Shown piece after piece: positions 8,441 to 19,092 of a DNA stretch of 64,000 nucleotides (position 1 is its first letter; each line of letters starts with the position of its first letter). A program made the translations under genes and the position numbers. Location of the stretch: assembly GCA_933822405.4 (NCBI GenBank), contig CAKOGP040001112.1, positions 285,793 through 349,792 on the forward strand, written 5' to 3'. The notes beneath the pieces were generated by a model. It ran no database searches and was not told where the DNA came from. It saw only the letters and a list, made by a program, of their open reading frames with translations. Origin of the DNA: Cylindrotheca closterium (taxonomy: Eukaryota > Bacillariophyta > Bacillariophyceae > Bacillariales > Bacillariaceae).

Positions 8441-9032
8441 TTTACTGAAAAGACGGATGGTTGTGGGACCCAGAATCAGTAAAGGATATCTATTCTCCAT
8501 ACTACTTGCAGCGGACCCAAGGAAGCTGTCATGCTCTGTCGGACTGAAGCGTGGTCAGCTGCGTCAATCAATTGATAATCGCCTGGAGCCATGAGTATCA
8601 GATCGAAAGGTATAGGTATCCTGCCGCCTGAGATAGGACTGCAAAGTCACTCATCGCATCATCTCACGTCCTTCGCAGTAGTGATAGCCGAACTTACTAT
8701 GTTTTTAATACGAACGCTATCGATAGTAATATGAGCTATAATCTTCTGCATTTCGGCCATTTGTATCCTGAACATACACGACTGTTTCGACCAAACAAAT
8801 TTGAAAATGGGGTTCATAAAAGTCTCTCCCCGACCACTATTTTTTAAAATATTTGTACTCGTAGACCCAAAAATGCGGCAATAATAATCGAGGACGAGTT
8901 TCTAAATTATGAGAGAAAGGCAACAACCACAACAACAACGTCAAGCGTTTCTCCTTCCAACACTGCAGAATACGCAGCACAGACATGTTGTAGCAAGGTT
9001 TCACAACTACATTGTGCACCCTCTTTGTCGAT
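8441..9032. other. Intergenic, 5' region of the RAD51-like gene
   Basis: About 590 nt. From about 8920 onward it is the 5' UTR or proximal promoter of the RAD51-like gene and is the part copied at 6380. Nothing else recognisable. Confidence 0.5.
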
Positions 9033-10400
9033 ATGCCAACCTTTGAATCCATTCCATTGCATCCCGTGCTCAAGCAACGGCTGTTGGAGCCACCGAATCC
9101 AGGTGGTGTGAGCATTTCCACACCTCAAGCCCTGCTGTCAAGAACGCCTCAAGCGCTGGCCGATCAAATCTTGTTGACAAAATCATCCAAAGATGGAAGC
9201 AAGGCTAGTAACAACATTGGCGACCAAGCCACTATGAAACAAATTGATACCCTCCGAAGTCAAGTCGCACATGTCATGATGGCACAAACAAGGATGGGAA
9301 AATACCGCCTCCAGCAACAACAGCTGTACGATGACAGCACGGTACAATACGACACCAAAAACGGTACTGAGCATTACTATGCCACGCGACCTCTCGTATT
9401 GGGGGCGACTGTTAGTGCAATGCAAGCATGGCAACAAGAACAGGAGCGAAAAGGACCGATCACCAATCTTTCCACCGGTTGCCGTGCCTTGGATGAGTTG
9501 CTTTCCCTTCCAGCAGAGTATTCAAATCCTCACCCTTATGCTCTTCAACAAGAGCAAAATGGTCAGCCGCAACAGCATCCTCATCATAGTGCAATGCTGG
9601 GTTTTCCACGAGGACATCTTTTATCTTTTTCGGGTCATTCCGGATCGGGTAAATCCCAATGGTGCCTACAACTTGCGGCCCAAGCCTTGCGACAGCCATG
9701 GATCCAGCAGTTCCCTACGGCTCGAGTTCGATATTGCTACAGTGGCGCCGGTCACGATGGCAATGCCTTGGCCCAACGTCTGTCCCAACTGCTCCAACAT
9801 CAAGTATCACCAATGTCGCCTTCTTCTCCTTTCTCTTCAGGTGCTTTGGAAAAGGTCGAATATCAGCCTATTCGTACTACGACACAATTGGTAGCGATAT
9901 TGCAAGCGTTGGAAGACGAACTATTAGAAGCATCCTCGTATGGCACCCGTAGTACTACAACAGCGGGCACCACTTTTCCGACACACAATGCAAACCAAGG
10001 AGGAGGGATGATCTTACACCACCAACCTCCATTTGTGCTCGTTGTCGATTCCTTGTCCAACCTGGAAGTCCAGGGTGACCCATCTCAAATGTCTCGCCTC
10101 CTTCGTACTTTGAAACGATTGGCACGGCAATATTCCCTGTGGGTGGTAGTGACTCTTTCCGAACACCACCACAAGGGCAACAAGAATGCACCAGCGACCA
10201 ACCTACCCGGTGATTATCACGTGCTGTGCCAATCCATGACTGTCACTGCACCTCCACCAACACCCGAAACTTCCGCTATTACCACCACAACAACCATTCA
10301 GGCGACTCTGTGGAAACATCCCGCCAAACTGGACCAACCGTCCATTACGCTCTTTCATACACCATCGGGAATGTCCACAAGGGCTTCCCCTACCATGTAA
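9033..10400 (+). CDS. RAD51/RecA-like ATPase (recombination paralogue)
   Basis: A 455-residue single-exon protein. ATG at 9033 (MPTFESIPLHPVLKQRLLEP) is chosen; the upstream open frame has no ATG. RecA-fold features: ITNLSTGCRALDELLSLP, as before the core of RAD51 paralogues; Walker A GHSGSGKS near residue 200; Walker B FVLVVDSLSNLEV near 334; then a LARQYSLWVVVT strand. An expanded Gln/His-rich insert precedes Walker A, and Ser/Thr-rich loops interrupt the core. RAD51 paralogues help load or stabilise RAD51 on single-stranded DNA in homologous recombination. I cannot say which paralogue (RAD51B/C/D, XRCC2/3) it is. A broken copy of its 5' end lies upstream at 6380. Confidence 0.75.
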   Translation: MPTFESIPLHPVLKQRLLEPPNPGGVSISTPQALLSRTPQALADQILLTKSSKDGSKASNNIGDQATMKQIDTLRSQVAHVMMAQTRMGKYRLQQQQLYDDSTVQYDTKNGTEHYYATRPLVLGATVSAMQAWQQEQERKGPITNLSTGCRALDELLSLPAEYSNPHPYALQQEQNGQPQQHPHHSAMLGFPRGHLLSFSGHSGSGKSQWCLQLAAQALRQPWIQQFPTARVRYCYSGAGHDGNALAQRLSQLLQHQVSPMSPSSPFSSGALEKVEYQPIRTTTQLVAILQALEDELLEASSYGTRSTTTAGTTFPTHNANQGGGMILHHQPPFVLVVDSLSNLEVQGDPSQMSRLLRTLKRLARQYSLWVVVTLSEHHHKGNKNAPATNLPGDYHVLCQSMTVTAPPPTPETSAITTTTTIQATLWKHPAKLDQPSITLFHTPSGMSTRASPTM

Positions 10401-10701
10401 AATAGGTTGCAATTCATGTAGATAGGTAGCAAAAAAAGGCAATTATAGACACACAATATAAAACATGCAAAAGAGAAGAACCATCATAAAAATAGTTCAT
10501 CCTTTCGAGAGAATACACCAATCACATTGAAACCATTTCGGATCTATTTTATTGCATATTGTACTGGTACTCATTCTTCATACGATCCTAGTAGATTCGA
10601 TTTGAAAGTAATCATTCCTCAACAAATAATTGCGATGTTACAGTAAAGAGAGAATATTACAGTAGATACCCAATAAATACTACTGGCCAGTCCAGATCCT
10701 T
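10401..10701. other. Intergenic between convergent genes
   Basis: AT-rich 3' flank shared by the RAD51-like gene and the CaaX protein gene. Several AATAAA-like words occur (for example near 10671). No gene seen. Confidence 0.5.
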
Positions 10702-10914
10702 CTACGAAATCACACAACAATGGTGTGTGACTGTCCCGGTATCTTCCACATATCTCCTTTTGGTTTTTCGTTTTCGTACTCTTCTGGTGCGCCCATCTGC
10801 AGTCTTTTCTTCTTTATACTCGACGTCTTCGTCGACGCTAGTCACCACCCAGTCATGTTGGGGTCCTTTCTTATCGAATTGTTTGGGACCATTTTCATCG
10901 TCGTTTTCCGCCAT
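10702..10914 (-). CDS. Small protein with a CaaX prenylation box
   Basis: A 70-residue protein, MAENDDENGPKQF at the start. The C-terminus is HHCCVIS, a good CaaX box (CVIS, predicted farnesylation) with an adjacent Cys that could be palmitoylated. A strongly basic stretch (RTRRVRKRKTKRR, residues about 42-54) lies upstream, as in Ras-type polybasic membrane anchors. The first half is acidic (SVDEDVEYKEEKT). There is no enzyme fold; it is probably a peripheral membrane adaptor or regulator. I do not recognise the family. The frame is intact from a clean ATG, but the short length leaves doubt. Confidence 0.55.
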   Translation of the reverse strand: MAENDDENGPKQFDKKGPQHDWVVTSVDEDVEYKEEKTADGRTRRVRKRKTKRRYVEDTGTVTHHCCVIS

Positions 10915-11401
10915 GTTGATCCTGTTGTTTCAGGAGTGTTGATGTCTTCTGGCTTGGGGCGAATGCGGCAAAGAGAGGAAGCCGGTTGTTATTGTGTTTT
11001 CAATTTCCTTTTATATCCACACTTTGTTTTAAGAGTGTGTAGCAAGCAAAACGGGTGCGTATTGAGGATGATTTTTTGAAGTGATATCGATGCTCATCCA
11101 ATGCCAAATGCCACCCCCTTTTTTAGCGTCTAATCCAACGGAAAAAAAGGCCTACTGTATGCATCGTTGCGCAAAATCGCGCTCTGCGGTATTTCAGTCT
11201 CGTCGACGACAACTGACGACTCCTCTGACTGAATTACAAAGTTTAGGCCTGACGACGGACGAGCATCGTGTCTTTTGACGACGAAACACATCAACAAAGC
11301 AATAAACCAGATTCAAAACTCTCTTGTGGACATTAATGATCCACCATAACCGTAATAATCACAAACAATGTTGTCAGAATAGGATTTTTTTCCTTTTTAC
11401 G
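10915..11401. other. Intergenic, divergent promoter region
   Basis: Lies between the CaaX gene (minus) and the flavoprotein gene (plus). No gene seen. An in-frame ATG at 11336 could extend the flavoprotein by 22 residues. Confidence 0.45.
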
Positions 11402-13036
11402 ATGTGTTTATCGATTGCTTCGCCATCCTTCTATTCCAGAAAGTGTGCCTTCTTTGTTCGAGCACTATCGACATCGAGCAACAAACATGCTGATAAAAAG
11501 AAGATTGCCGTGATTGGAGGAGGAGCGTAAGTAGGAGGTGGACAAACAGTCATGTATTTATGCCATGTGTTCAAATGGTCATTCACTTACCACCTTTCTC
11601 CATCTCAAAAGGTCTGGTATATTTGCTTCCATTGCTGCTGCAGAACATTCACATACACAAGTCACAGTTCTTGAAGCGACTGGCAAAACTTTGCAAAAGG
11701 TGAAGATATCTGGTGGAGGGAGGTGTAATGTTATGCACGACACGGACAAGTCCATTCAAACGATTTTGGGATCGTATCCTCGTGGGAGTAAGGAGTTGAA
11801 TGGTGCCTATCGCAAGCGATTTACTCCAGCAATGGCCAGAGACTGGTTCGAGTATCGTGGCGTAGAACTGAAAACGGAAGCCGATGGACGCATGTTTCCC
11901 ACAACAGACTCGTCGCAGACTATACTAGATACGTTGATGAACGCGGCCGAAGAGGAAGGTGTCGAAATCCGAACCAAACAAAAAGTGGCCTCCATCACTC
12001 CTTATGACAATGGCTTTCTAGTTGGTTGGAAGGATGCCGAAGAACCTCCCGAGGAATTTGAAGCTATCATATTGGCTACTGGGTCGGCACCAGTCGGGTA
12101 TGGTCTGGCAAAAAGTTTGGGGCATGACTTGGTACAACCTGCCCCGTCGTTATTCACGTTGAATTGCAAACATGCCATCAAAGAAGATGGGTTGCTTTAC
12201 GGTCTCTCAGGCATATCTGTTCCCACCGCACGCATTACTCTCTCCATGACAACTATATCTGGTGGAGAAACTAATAACATCAGCGATCCAAGCAAGAAAG
12301 TAAAGAAGAAGAAAAAGACGACAAAGCTGCAGCAAGAAGGCCCACTTCTAATAACACATCACGGATTATCAGGGCCTGCAGCTTTGAGGTTGTCAGCTTT
12401 TGCCGCCCGTGAGTTCCAAGAAATCAACTACCGAACCCATATCACTGTCCATTGGGATACTGGTATCGGATCGAATGCTGAAGAAGTTTTTGAGAAACTG
12501 TGGCAGGTGACATCTAGCAATCCGAAGCGTACGGTCTCCAGCCTTTGCCCAATACCCAACAATCAAATCCCTCGTCGACTTTGGTCAGCTCTGGTGGAAT
12601 ATAGTGGGTTGGGCTCAAATGACAGCAACCCAAATGGTATTCTGTGGGGAGGTGCCCCGAAGAAGCTGGTTCGAAAGTTGGCCACGAACCTAGTAGCATG
12701 CCCCCTTGAAGTGACAGGGAAAGGGACTTTCAAGGAGGAGTTTGTAACTGCCGGCGGAGTTTCACTGGAAGAATTGGAAATGAAAACTATGGAATCCAAG
12801 AAATGGTATGTCCAACATGTCGCGAATCAAGCATTAGGGCTATTTGTTTGTGCTGAACAAAGTCTCATGCATCTCCTTCGGTTGCGTTGCTCTTCACTGG
12901 CAGTCCTGGGGTTTTCCTGTGCGGTGAATTGATAAATGTTGACGGTGTGACCGGTGGATTTAACTTTATGAACTGCTGGGCCACGGGATTCATGGCTGGC
13001 CACAGTTCGGCAGACTATGTACACTCATCACAGTGA
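11402..13036 (+). CDS. HI0933/BaiN-family FAD-dependent flavoprotein
   Basis: Three exons: 11402-11526, 11612-12805 and 12904-13036 (483 residues). Intron 1 splits the dinucleotide-binding motif, which rejoins as [15 protein letters not shown]; intron 2 rejoins to [28 protein letters not shown], the conserved C-terminal FAD/GG motif. Also present are [10 protein letters not shown], the hallmark of the HI0933 family, and [18 protein letters not shown] Lys-rich insert ([11 protein letters not shown]) precedes this. The family is a Rossmann-type oxidoreductase of poorly defined substrate. The N-terminus ([20 protein letters not shown]) looks like an organelle presequence; an alternative ATG at 11336 would lengthen it. 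Confidence 0.85.
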
Positions 13037-13175
13037 ACTTAGCAAAAATTCCGAGCCTTGGGAAAAAACTATTTTGTTGATAGTCGAAACCGCACTGCCA
13101 TCTACCCTTGCAAGCTCGTTCTGAATGCTCTGAGTAAATCTTTCAGTTGAAGTCGACACTAGTGCTACGTAACAT

Positions 13176-15608
13176 TTAGTACCGTCGTCTCTTTTTCTTT
13201 TGGTTCTTATCTTGGCCGTTTCGGTTTTTTTTCGTCGATCCATTCGGTTTTCCATCCTTTTTTGTTTCTCTTGCACGAAGCTGAAATAAAGACCGCATCC
13301 GTCGAGTTGCTGAGATGTATATGCTGTCCTCGCTATCTTTGATTTCACCGTACTTAGAAACAACCCACCCATATACAACCTTTGTCTCGTCCTTCTTCCA
13401 TCCATAACCGCTCTCGGGAGTCACTAAGTGCAACTTTTCGTCCGCTTCAAAGTCTTCTTGATTCGTATATTCCCTGACCGAGCCGAACTCGCACCATCCA
13501 ATCACTCTTGGGCCAATCGAATTGGAGCCTGATATATCAATCACATCACTCATGCTGCTTACTCCAGCCTTGCCTGCTGGTGACTGAAGGATCATGATGC
13601 GCTTCCCAATCAAAGCTAGGGGCAGTGTGTACGCCCTCGTTTCGATAGGCTTCTTTCCTTGGACTACAGCCAGGGCCCACGGTTCTTGTAATTCGAGACA
13701 AAAGTTGGATGTTGCCCAACCTTCCCAGTCCAATCCCTTGGCATGGTCGTTCGACTCCTTTGTGCTTTCGCTGTCTTGGTTTTCTTCTGGCTTTGGTAGG
13801 TCGCTCGCTTTTCGAGGCAGATAGGCACGTCCAGCTACTCGCAGGTCTTCGCTGATCTGTTTCAAACCATTCGGCGTGCCATCTATTGGGGACATTCCAT
13901 ATTCATCGACTTGTTTCGTCCCTTCTGGAACATTGAATTGGAACGGCACATCCATCGGCCGACACTCAGGTCCGAGTTCTCGAAACACATGATCCTTTTC
14001 CCGCTTTTGCCAAAGTTCTCTCATCACAGCTCGTTCGTTTATTACCTCCGCAAGAGGCTCGTAGATGTTCTCCAGAGCGCTATGCTCATCCAACGAGCTC
14101 CGCGTCAACAAATCTTCAATGCACGCCAATGCTTTCTTTCGGCGTTCCTTTGCTTTCCGCTCTTTTCTCGAAGGTTTGTCGTCATTTCTATCGGAATAAG
14201 TTCCAACTCCACACCTTTCTTCCGCTGCTGCTTTCAAGAGAGTTACGACTTGACGTGTTCGATTCTCCAAAAGGGTCCAAAATCGGAGCAGCTTCTGCAT
14301 TGGTTCCTTCCATGCCTATGGTAGTTTGATGATACAGGTGTGAGTTCAATATGTTTTGTCAGCAAGAAGTAAGATTCAACAGAGACTTACAGGCCAAAGG
14401 AGTTCGAGATGTTGGGAGCCTTGAATGTAGAACTGACGGATCCATTCCGACTCCAGCTCAGTCAACAACAGTTGTTCCGATCTCCAAAGCTTGCTTCCCT
14501 TCTTGTGGAAATTGCTACATGTTGTTTGACATCGAAGCAAGTGATAATCCACATTATGAGAATCTCGGAGTAATCGAAAGGTGCAAGAATAGCGAACTCC
14601 AGCCGAAGCGATGTCTCCAGTAGTTAGTACAGTGTGTTGATGGTGATGATTAAAGTCATCCAACAGATAGTATGCAGAACCTGAAGGAAGGGAAGCTGCT
14701 ATGGGAGGTGTCTCCTTGATGATTGATGATTCTATGCCCTTCCCTCGTCTTGAAGCCTGAGGACCCTCCGAGTCGTGGGCCACTCTCAAAGCCACATACC
14801 ACTGGCCATCATTATTTGATGTTGAATTCTTTGGCGGTATCAGTGTTTGGTAGACAGCAATCGTAGAGTATTGCTCCAGCGAGGAGTCAGCATGCCAGCT
14901 AACGGATGCTTTCATATTCCCCATGGTGGGTTCAGGCTTCAGGTCATCGTAGGCTTCCATTCGATTGATGAGACAGATATCAAAGTTGGATCTTCCTCGT
15001 GTTGCCGGGGCATTCCGTTGAGCTCGAAGCTCGCTGAGCTCCTTTAGGTGGTGTTGTGTTCGTTGTGTCAGTTTTGCCCCTAGTTTTTGGATCTCTGTAT
15101 TGTCCCAGGGATGAGCGAACATTCTTAATCCTAGGTATTTATAGGTTGTCCCTTGTTCTCCAAGGACGCACCTTGTGACATATGTCTTGGCACATTTCGT
15201 TCCGAGTCCAAAGGGTTGTGTCACATCCCGTCGAAACAATTTGTCGTCCAGCATCTGCTGAAGATAGTTTTGAGCACGTTGCTCATCATATATCGACTCA
15301 TCAACAACAAAACCTTCATACGATGTCTCTAATGCTTGTCGAAAGGATTCCTTGTACGGCTTCGCATTCTTCAGAAAATCGTCAGATGGTATTGGTAGGT
15401 TCTTTGGAAATGGGAGTGGATATTGGGGATTTGAAGGCTTCGATTCTACACTTTGGAAAGAATGGGGAGGAGTGTTCGCACTCTTGATCTTTGCGGTTGT
15501 TTTGGTGTCTCCTTTCCGTTGTCGTTTCTTTCCCATTGTCGTTTCTGTTGTTGTTCTGTTTGACGACTGGGATGAGTGAATGGTTGGCATTTGACATCGA
15601 AGATCCAT
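13176..15608 (-). CDS. FTO: FTO-type 2-oxoglutarate/Fe(II) dioxygenase fused to an ASCH domain
   Basis: Two exons, 15608-14391 and 14315-13176, joined in phase 0 across a 75-nt intron (GTAAGT...CATAG); 785 residues. Exon 1 carries the FTO catalytic domain: YKYLGLRMFAHPW, SVSWHADSSLEQYSTIAVY (Fe ligands H239, D241), YYLLDDFNHHHQHTVL (H325) and VRYSCTFR (R339, R345, the 2-oxoglutarate pair). Exon 2 continues the FTO-specific helical C-terminal domain: ESEWIRQFYIQG, INERAVMRELWQKR and GPECRPMDVPFQF, up to about residue 565. An ASCH (PUA-fold) domain follows at about 610-740 (LELQEPWALAVVQGKKPIETR), then a Lys/Arg-rich tail suited to nuclear localisation or RNA contact. FTO enzymes remove N6-methyl groups from RNA adenines. 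The ASCH part suggests RNA or modified-base binding (inference). Shares a 322-nt promoter gap with the DUF676 gene. Confidence 0.85.
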
Positions 15609-15930
15609 GTGGTCTACTGAGTCGAAAAATGCATTTTTCCGGGTTCGTTTGTTTCTTTGTTTACGTCATGCACGACATGACACCGCTATTTTAACATTCA
15701 AACTTCAAATTATTTACAGTTGACATCCACGATCTCATCCTCATTTGATTCACATTGTCATTGCAAGTGCCGTTATCCGCTTTTCGCCCTTTGAGAAGTT
15801 GCAGAAAATCGAACTTCGCAACTCTGAAAATAAGCAAATCGAATTCTGCAGTTCAATCTTGCAATAGAATCGTGTCAGCTCTTTTAGTGGATGGGAATAG
15901 GATCAGAACTCATAGCGTTACCGGCGTAGT
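15609..15930. promoter_or_regulatory. Head-to-head promoter gap, FTO-ASCH / DUF676
   Basis: A 322-nt divergent spacer that must hold both promoters and 5' UTRs. No sharply defined element recognised. Confidence 0.4.
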
Positions 15931-17673
15931 ATGCTCTTGAAGGATCTGTTTAACAAATTATTACAATCGCCGCATATCACTGCCTTTCCAAGTATCGAAG
16001 AAATAGGATATTTCGAGTCATTCGTTCGATTCATGATGATCGTTTCCATACTGTGGTTGATTTGCATCAGCTTATCACTCACACTGGGTTCGGCTAATGC
16101 CTTCAGTGGTATGCTTCGACGAAAGCTAGACACTGAAAAATTTAAAGAAATGGCGAACGCAGAGTCGATCCGCAAGTCGTTTCGCTCAACTACAGAATTT
16201 CTTAACGATTTGAACAACGATTTGTCGCCCCCCTTTCAATTGGACCTTCAAGATCCTGACGGGTTGTCAGGTACCGTTCACTCTCCAGATGTGACACACT
16301 TTCTCTTTTTGATGCATGGTCATAGGGGTCAGAGCAAAGATTTGGCGTACATGCACACAGTTATGGAGAGAATTGCTGGAACCAAAAAGAAACGAATGTC
16401 TCGTGTGGCCAGTCCTTCTCGCAGCAAAAACAATAAAATCTCAGGAACGGATTCAGACCCAGTGAAACATGACATGTTAGTCCACAATACCGTGTCCAAT
16501 GAGCACAAGACTGAGGATGGCATCCAGAATGGAGGTGATAGACTAGTGGAAGAAATGCGCCAAGTAATCGAAGGTGAAATGAAGAAACGACACCCTAACT
16601 CCAAAGACGTCTTTGATATCACCATTTCCATTCTTGGAAACTCGTTGGGTGGTCTCTATGGTCGATACGCCATAGCTAAGCTTGTGGAGCGACACTGTAT
16701 CAAAGATGGCAATGGCAAAGGTGGTGATTCCTGTTGGATGTTGGATGGAAGATACAGGTTACACCTCAATGTCTTTTGCACGACAGCGACCCCTCATTTA
16801 GGCGTTTCCAAGCACACATTTCTGCCAATTCCAAGAACTGGCGAAATCGCTGTTGCGACAATCATGAAGGACACTGGAAAGGATCTATTTCGAATGAATG
16901 ATCTGTTGCACAAGATGGCCACGTGTCCGACATATCTTCGGCCACTTGCCAATTTCAGAAAGAGGATCGCCTATGCCAATGCATTCAACACAGACTTCCC
17001 AGTTCCTACTGCCACTGCGGCCTTTCTGAGTGAAAATTCTACTTATCCTCACTATTTTGAGGACGACTCGTTAATTGTGGAACCAGAAAGGACACCGAAA
17101 AGCCAAAGCAGAAAGAGATCACCTGCGAGAGGCAACAGTCCAGAACGGGCCAAGAAAAAGCTGTTTGTTGCCTCTCTATATACACGAACACTGGAGGATA
17201 ACCAAGACGAAAGATCCGATAGCATGCAAACCGATTATGATGGCAAGAAACACAAGGATGAATTCCATCACATGTCGGAATGTCTCGACCAGTTGGGTTG
17301 GAAGAAAGTCTTTATTGACATACGCAGTGAACTCCCCACAGTTGAAATCCCAAAGGGTTTTATCAAGAAGCGGAAAGAATTATCCAAGGAGACCGAAGAC
17401 GAGTCGGCGTCGTCGTCGTCCAGATGCATCCATTCGCTCAAACGGCAACGAACGACATTGTCCTCCAGAGACTTGGCCTCGGCAGTGGCACAGAACAACG
17501 ACAATCGATTCTCTTGGCCACTGGGGCACAATATGATTGTTGCGTTTTCTAGGACTCGCATGAGCACGTTAATGAACAGGGGAGGAAGGCCAGTGGTGGA
17601 TGCCGTTGCCAAAGAACTGGTGGAAGATATCTTTGCCTGGGAGGACGGTGGAAAGAAATCTACCACTCAATAA
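15931..17673 (+). CDS. DUF676-type serine esterase/lipase-like protein
   Basis: A 580-residue single-exon protein. A membrane span or signal anchor lies at residues about 30-56 (FMMIVSILWLICISLSLTLG). The alpha/beta hydrolase start is VTHFLFLMHGHRGQSKDL (oxyanion-side HGH), and the nucleophile elbow is ILGNSLGGLYGRYA (GNSLGG). A FCTTATPHLGV motif follows, typical of the DUF676/ROG1/FAM135 group. A charged insert (RTPKSQSRKRSPARG) lies in the second half. The C-terminal part contains GHNMIVAFSR, a plausible place for the catalytic His. Members are putative lipid esterases; the substrate is unknown. It is probably anchored in an endomembrane. Confidence 0.78.
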   Translation: MLLKDLFNKLLQSPHITAFPSIEEIGYFESFVRFMMIVSILWLICISLSLTLGSANAFSGMLRRKLDTEKFKEMANAESIRKSFRSTTEFLNDLNNDLSPPFQLDLQDPDGLSGTVHSPDVTHFLFLMHGHRGQSKDLAYMHTVMERIAGTKKKRMSRVASPSRSKNNKISGTDSDPVKHDMLVHNTVSNEHKTEDGIQNGGDRLVEEMRQVIEGEMKKRHPNSKDVFDITISILGNSLGGLYGRYAIAKLVERHCIKDGNGKGGDSCWMLDGRYRLHLNVFCTTATPHLGVSKHTFLPIPRTGEIAVATIMKDTGKDLFRMNDLLHKMATCPTYLRPLANFRKRIAYANAFNTDFPVPTATAAFLSENSTYPHYFEDDSLIVEPERTPKSQSRKRSPARGNSPERAKKKLFVASLYTRTLEDNQDERSDSMQTDYDGKKHKDEFHHMSECLDQLGWKKVFIDIRSELPTVEIPKGFIKKRKELSKETEDESASSSSRCIHSLKRQRTTLSSRDLASAVAQNNDNRFSWPLGHNMIVAFSRTRMSTLMNRGGRPVVDAVAKELVEDIFAWEDGGKKSTTQ

Positions 17674-17974
17674 TAATAGCTATGCATGTAAATATAATTT
17701 TTGTAACATCAGGTCTCCGAAGTCCTATACACGTTACTGAATAAGAATAATCTTTCATGATAGTGAGCTACTTCATCATAAGCCTATCTTCACCATACTC
17801 ATTCAATGTGGCAACATTGCGTTTTCTAAAACTCAGAATGAATTTTAAAAGAATTCGTCTGTATTTTGTCCGTCCTTCATTCTTTGGATACGAACCCAAG
17901 ATGTTCTTCATGTCACACATCATCCTCACAACTGACATCATTCATTCATTCATTCAACTGCTTACAATAACAAG
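17674..17974. other. Intergenic, upstream of ribosome recycling factor
   Basis: About 300 nt; contains a short ATTC repeat at 17940-17957 just before the gene. No gene seen. Confidence 0.45.
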
Positions 17975-18985
17975 ATGACAAGTCGACGGCTCATCCTAGA
18001 TACACTTCTAAAGAGAAGACTTTCTGTATTTGAAAACTCTGCCTCTCGTAGCTTGTCTTGCATTGCCAACAATGGTAATTTTGCTTCCAACATTCCAACA
18101 ACTCAGTTGACGTCATCGCCATTGAACCTTGCTTTCCATGGCCCTCAATCAACCATCATTGGTGCCAGAAGATTCAAACACGCGTCCAAAATGGGGCATC
18201 ATCTGGAAACACTTGATGAATTGGCCCACGAACCCGAACGAGAGGCTGCTGAAGAAAAGCGCAAAAAGAAAAAGGAACGAAAGGCAAACAAAAAGAAGGG
18301 CAAAGCGGCTGCACCTGCACAGGAAGAATTAGAAGACGACGACGACGATGATGACTTTGACTTTGATGATGACGAGGACATGGAAGAGGAAGAGGTAATT
18401 GGTGAAGACGGCGAGGTTGAAATCACCCTCCCCGATCCGTCGGATGTCAAGCGACGCATGATGAATGTCGTAGGCAGGTTTGAAGAAGCCTTGAAGAGTA
18501 TCCGAGGTGCCGAACCCTCTCCCGAAATCTTCGACGACTTGATGGTAGATGCGTATGGTTCTATGACTCCACTCAAGGCGATAGGACAAGTTGTCATTGT
18601 CTCACCCACCTTGGCACAAATTACCTGTTTCGATCCAATGATTGCCAAGAACGCGGCCAAAGCCGTTCAACTTGCCTTGGAACTGAATCCACAAGTGGAA
18701 GAGGGGGGCAACATCAAGGTACCACTCCCCCGCATGTCTTTAGAAGTGAGAGAACAAACTGCAAAACAACTCAACAAACGATCAGAAGCCTGCCGTCAAC
18801 GCATTCGTCAAGTCCGTCGCAAGGCAATGGATAAGGTGAAAAAGGGCAAGGATGGAAAGATTCCGGGTGTCTCTAAGGATGACGCCTTTGCTAATGCAAA
18901 AGAAATTGAAAGTGTGACAGAGTCCGCAATGGACTCGCTGAAGAGCTTGGTGGATAAGAAGACGGACTCCATCATGAATGTCTAA
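17975..18985 (+). CDS. MRRF: Mitochondrial ribosome recycling factor
   Basis: A 336-residue protein. The N-terminus is a basic, Ser-rich mitochondrial presequence (MTSRRLILDTLLKRRLSVFE). The RRF domain spans about residues 150-336: KRRMMNVVGRFEEALKSIRG, MTPLKAIGQVVIVSPTLAQI, FDPMIAKNAAKAVQ, IKVPLPRMSLEVREQ and the RRKAMDKVKK region. RRF releases the post-termination ribosome together with EF-G. Unusual here is a highly charged insertion between presequence and domain: a Lys-rich run (EEKRKKKKERKANKKKGKAA) and then an Asp/Glu run (DDDDDDDFDFDDDEDMEEEE), residues about 92-141. A plastid rather than mitochondrial home cannot be excluded, but no ASAFAP motif is present. Confidence 0.88.
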   Translation: MTSRRLILDTLLKRRLSVFENSASRSLSCIANNGNFASNIPTTQLTSSPLNLAFHGPQSTIIGARRFKHASKMGHHLETLDELAHEPEREAAEEKRKKKKERKANKKKGKAAAPAQEELEDDDDDDDFDFDDDEDMEEEEVIGEDGEVEITLPDPSDVKRRMMNVVGRFEEALKSIRGAEPSPEIFDDLMVDAYGSMTPLKAIGQVVIVSPTLAQITCFDPMIAKNAAKAVQLALELNPQVEEGGNIKVPLPRMSLEVREQTAKQLNKRSEACRQRIRQVRRKAMDKVKKGKDGKIPGVSKDDAFANAKEIESVTESAMDSLKSLVDKKTDSIMNV

Positions 18986-19092
18986 GCTACAATCGGAAGA
19001 AACAAATAAAACAATAGCAGTACTAGTCCTAGCATCAAAATTGAGCGCTATCAAATTTAAAAATGACTTTGCAAACGCCCATGAAAGCCATG

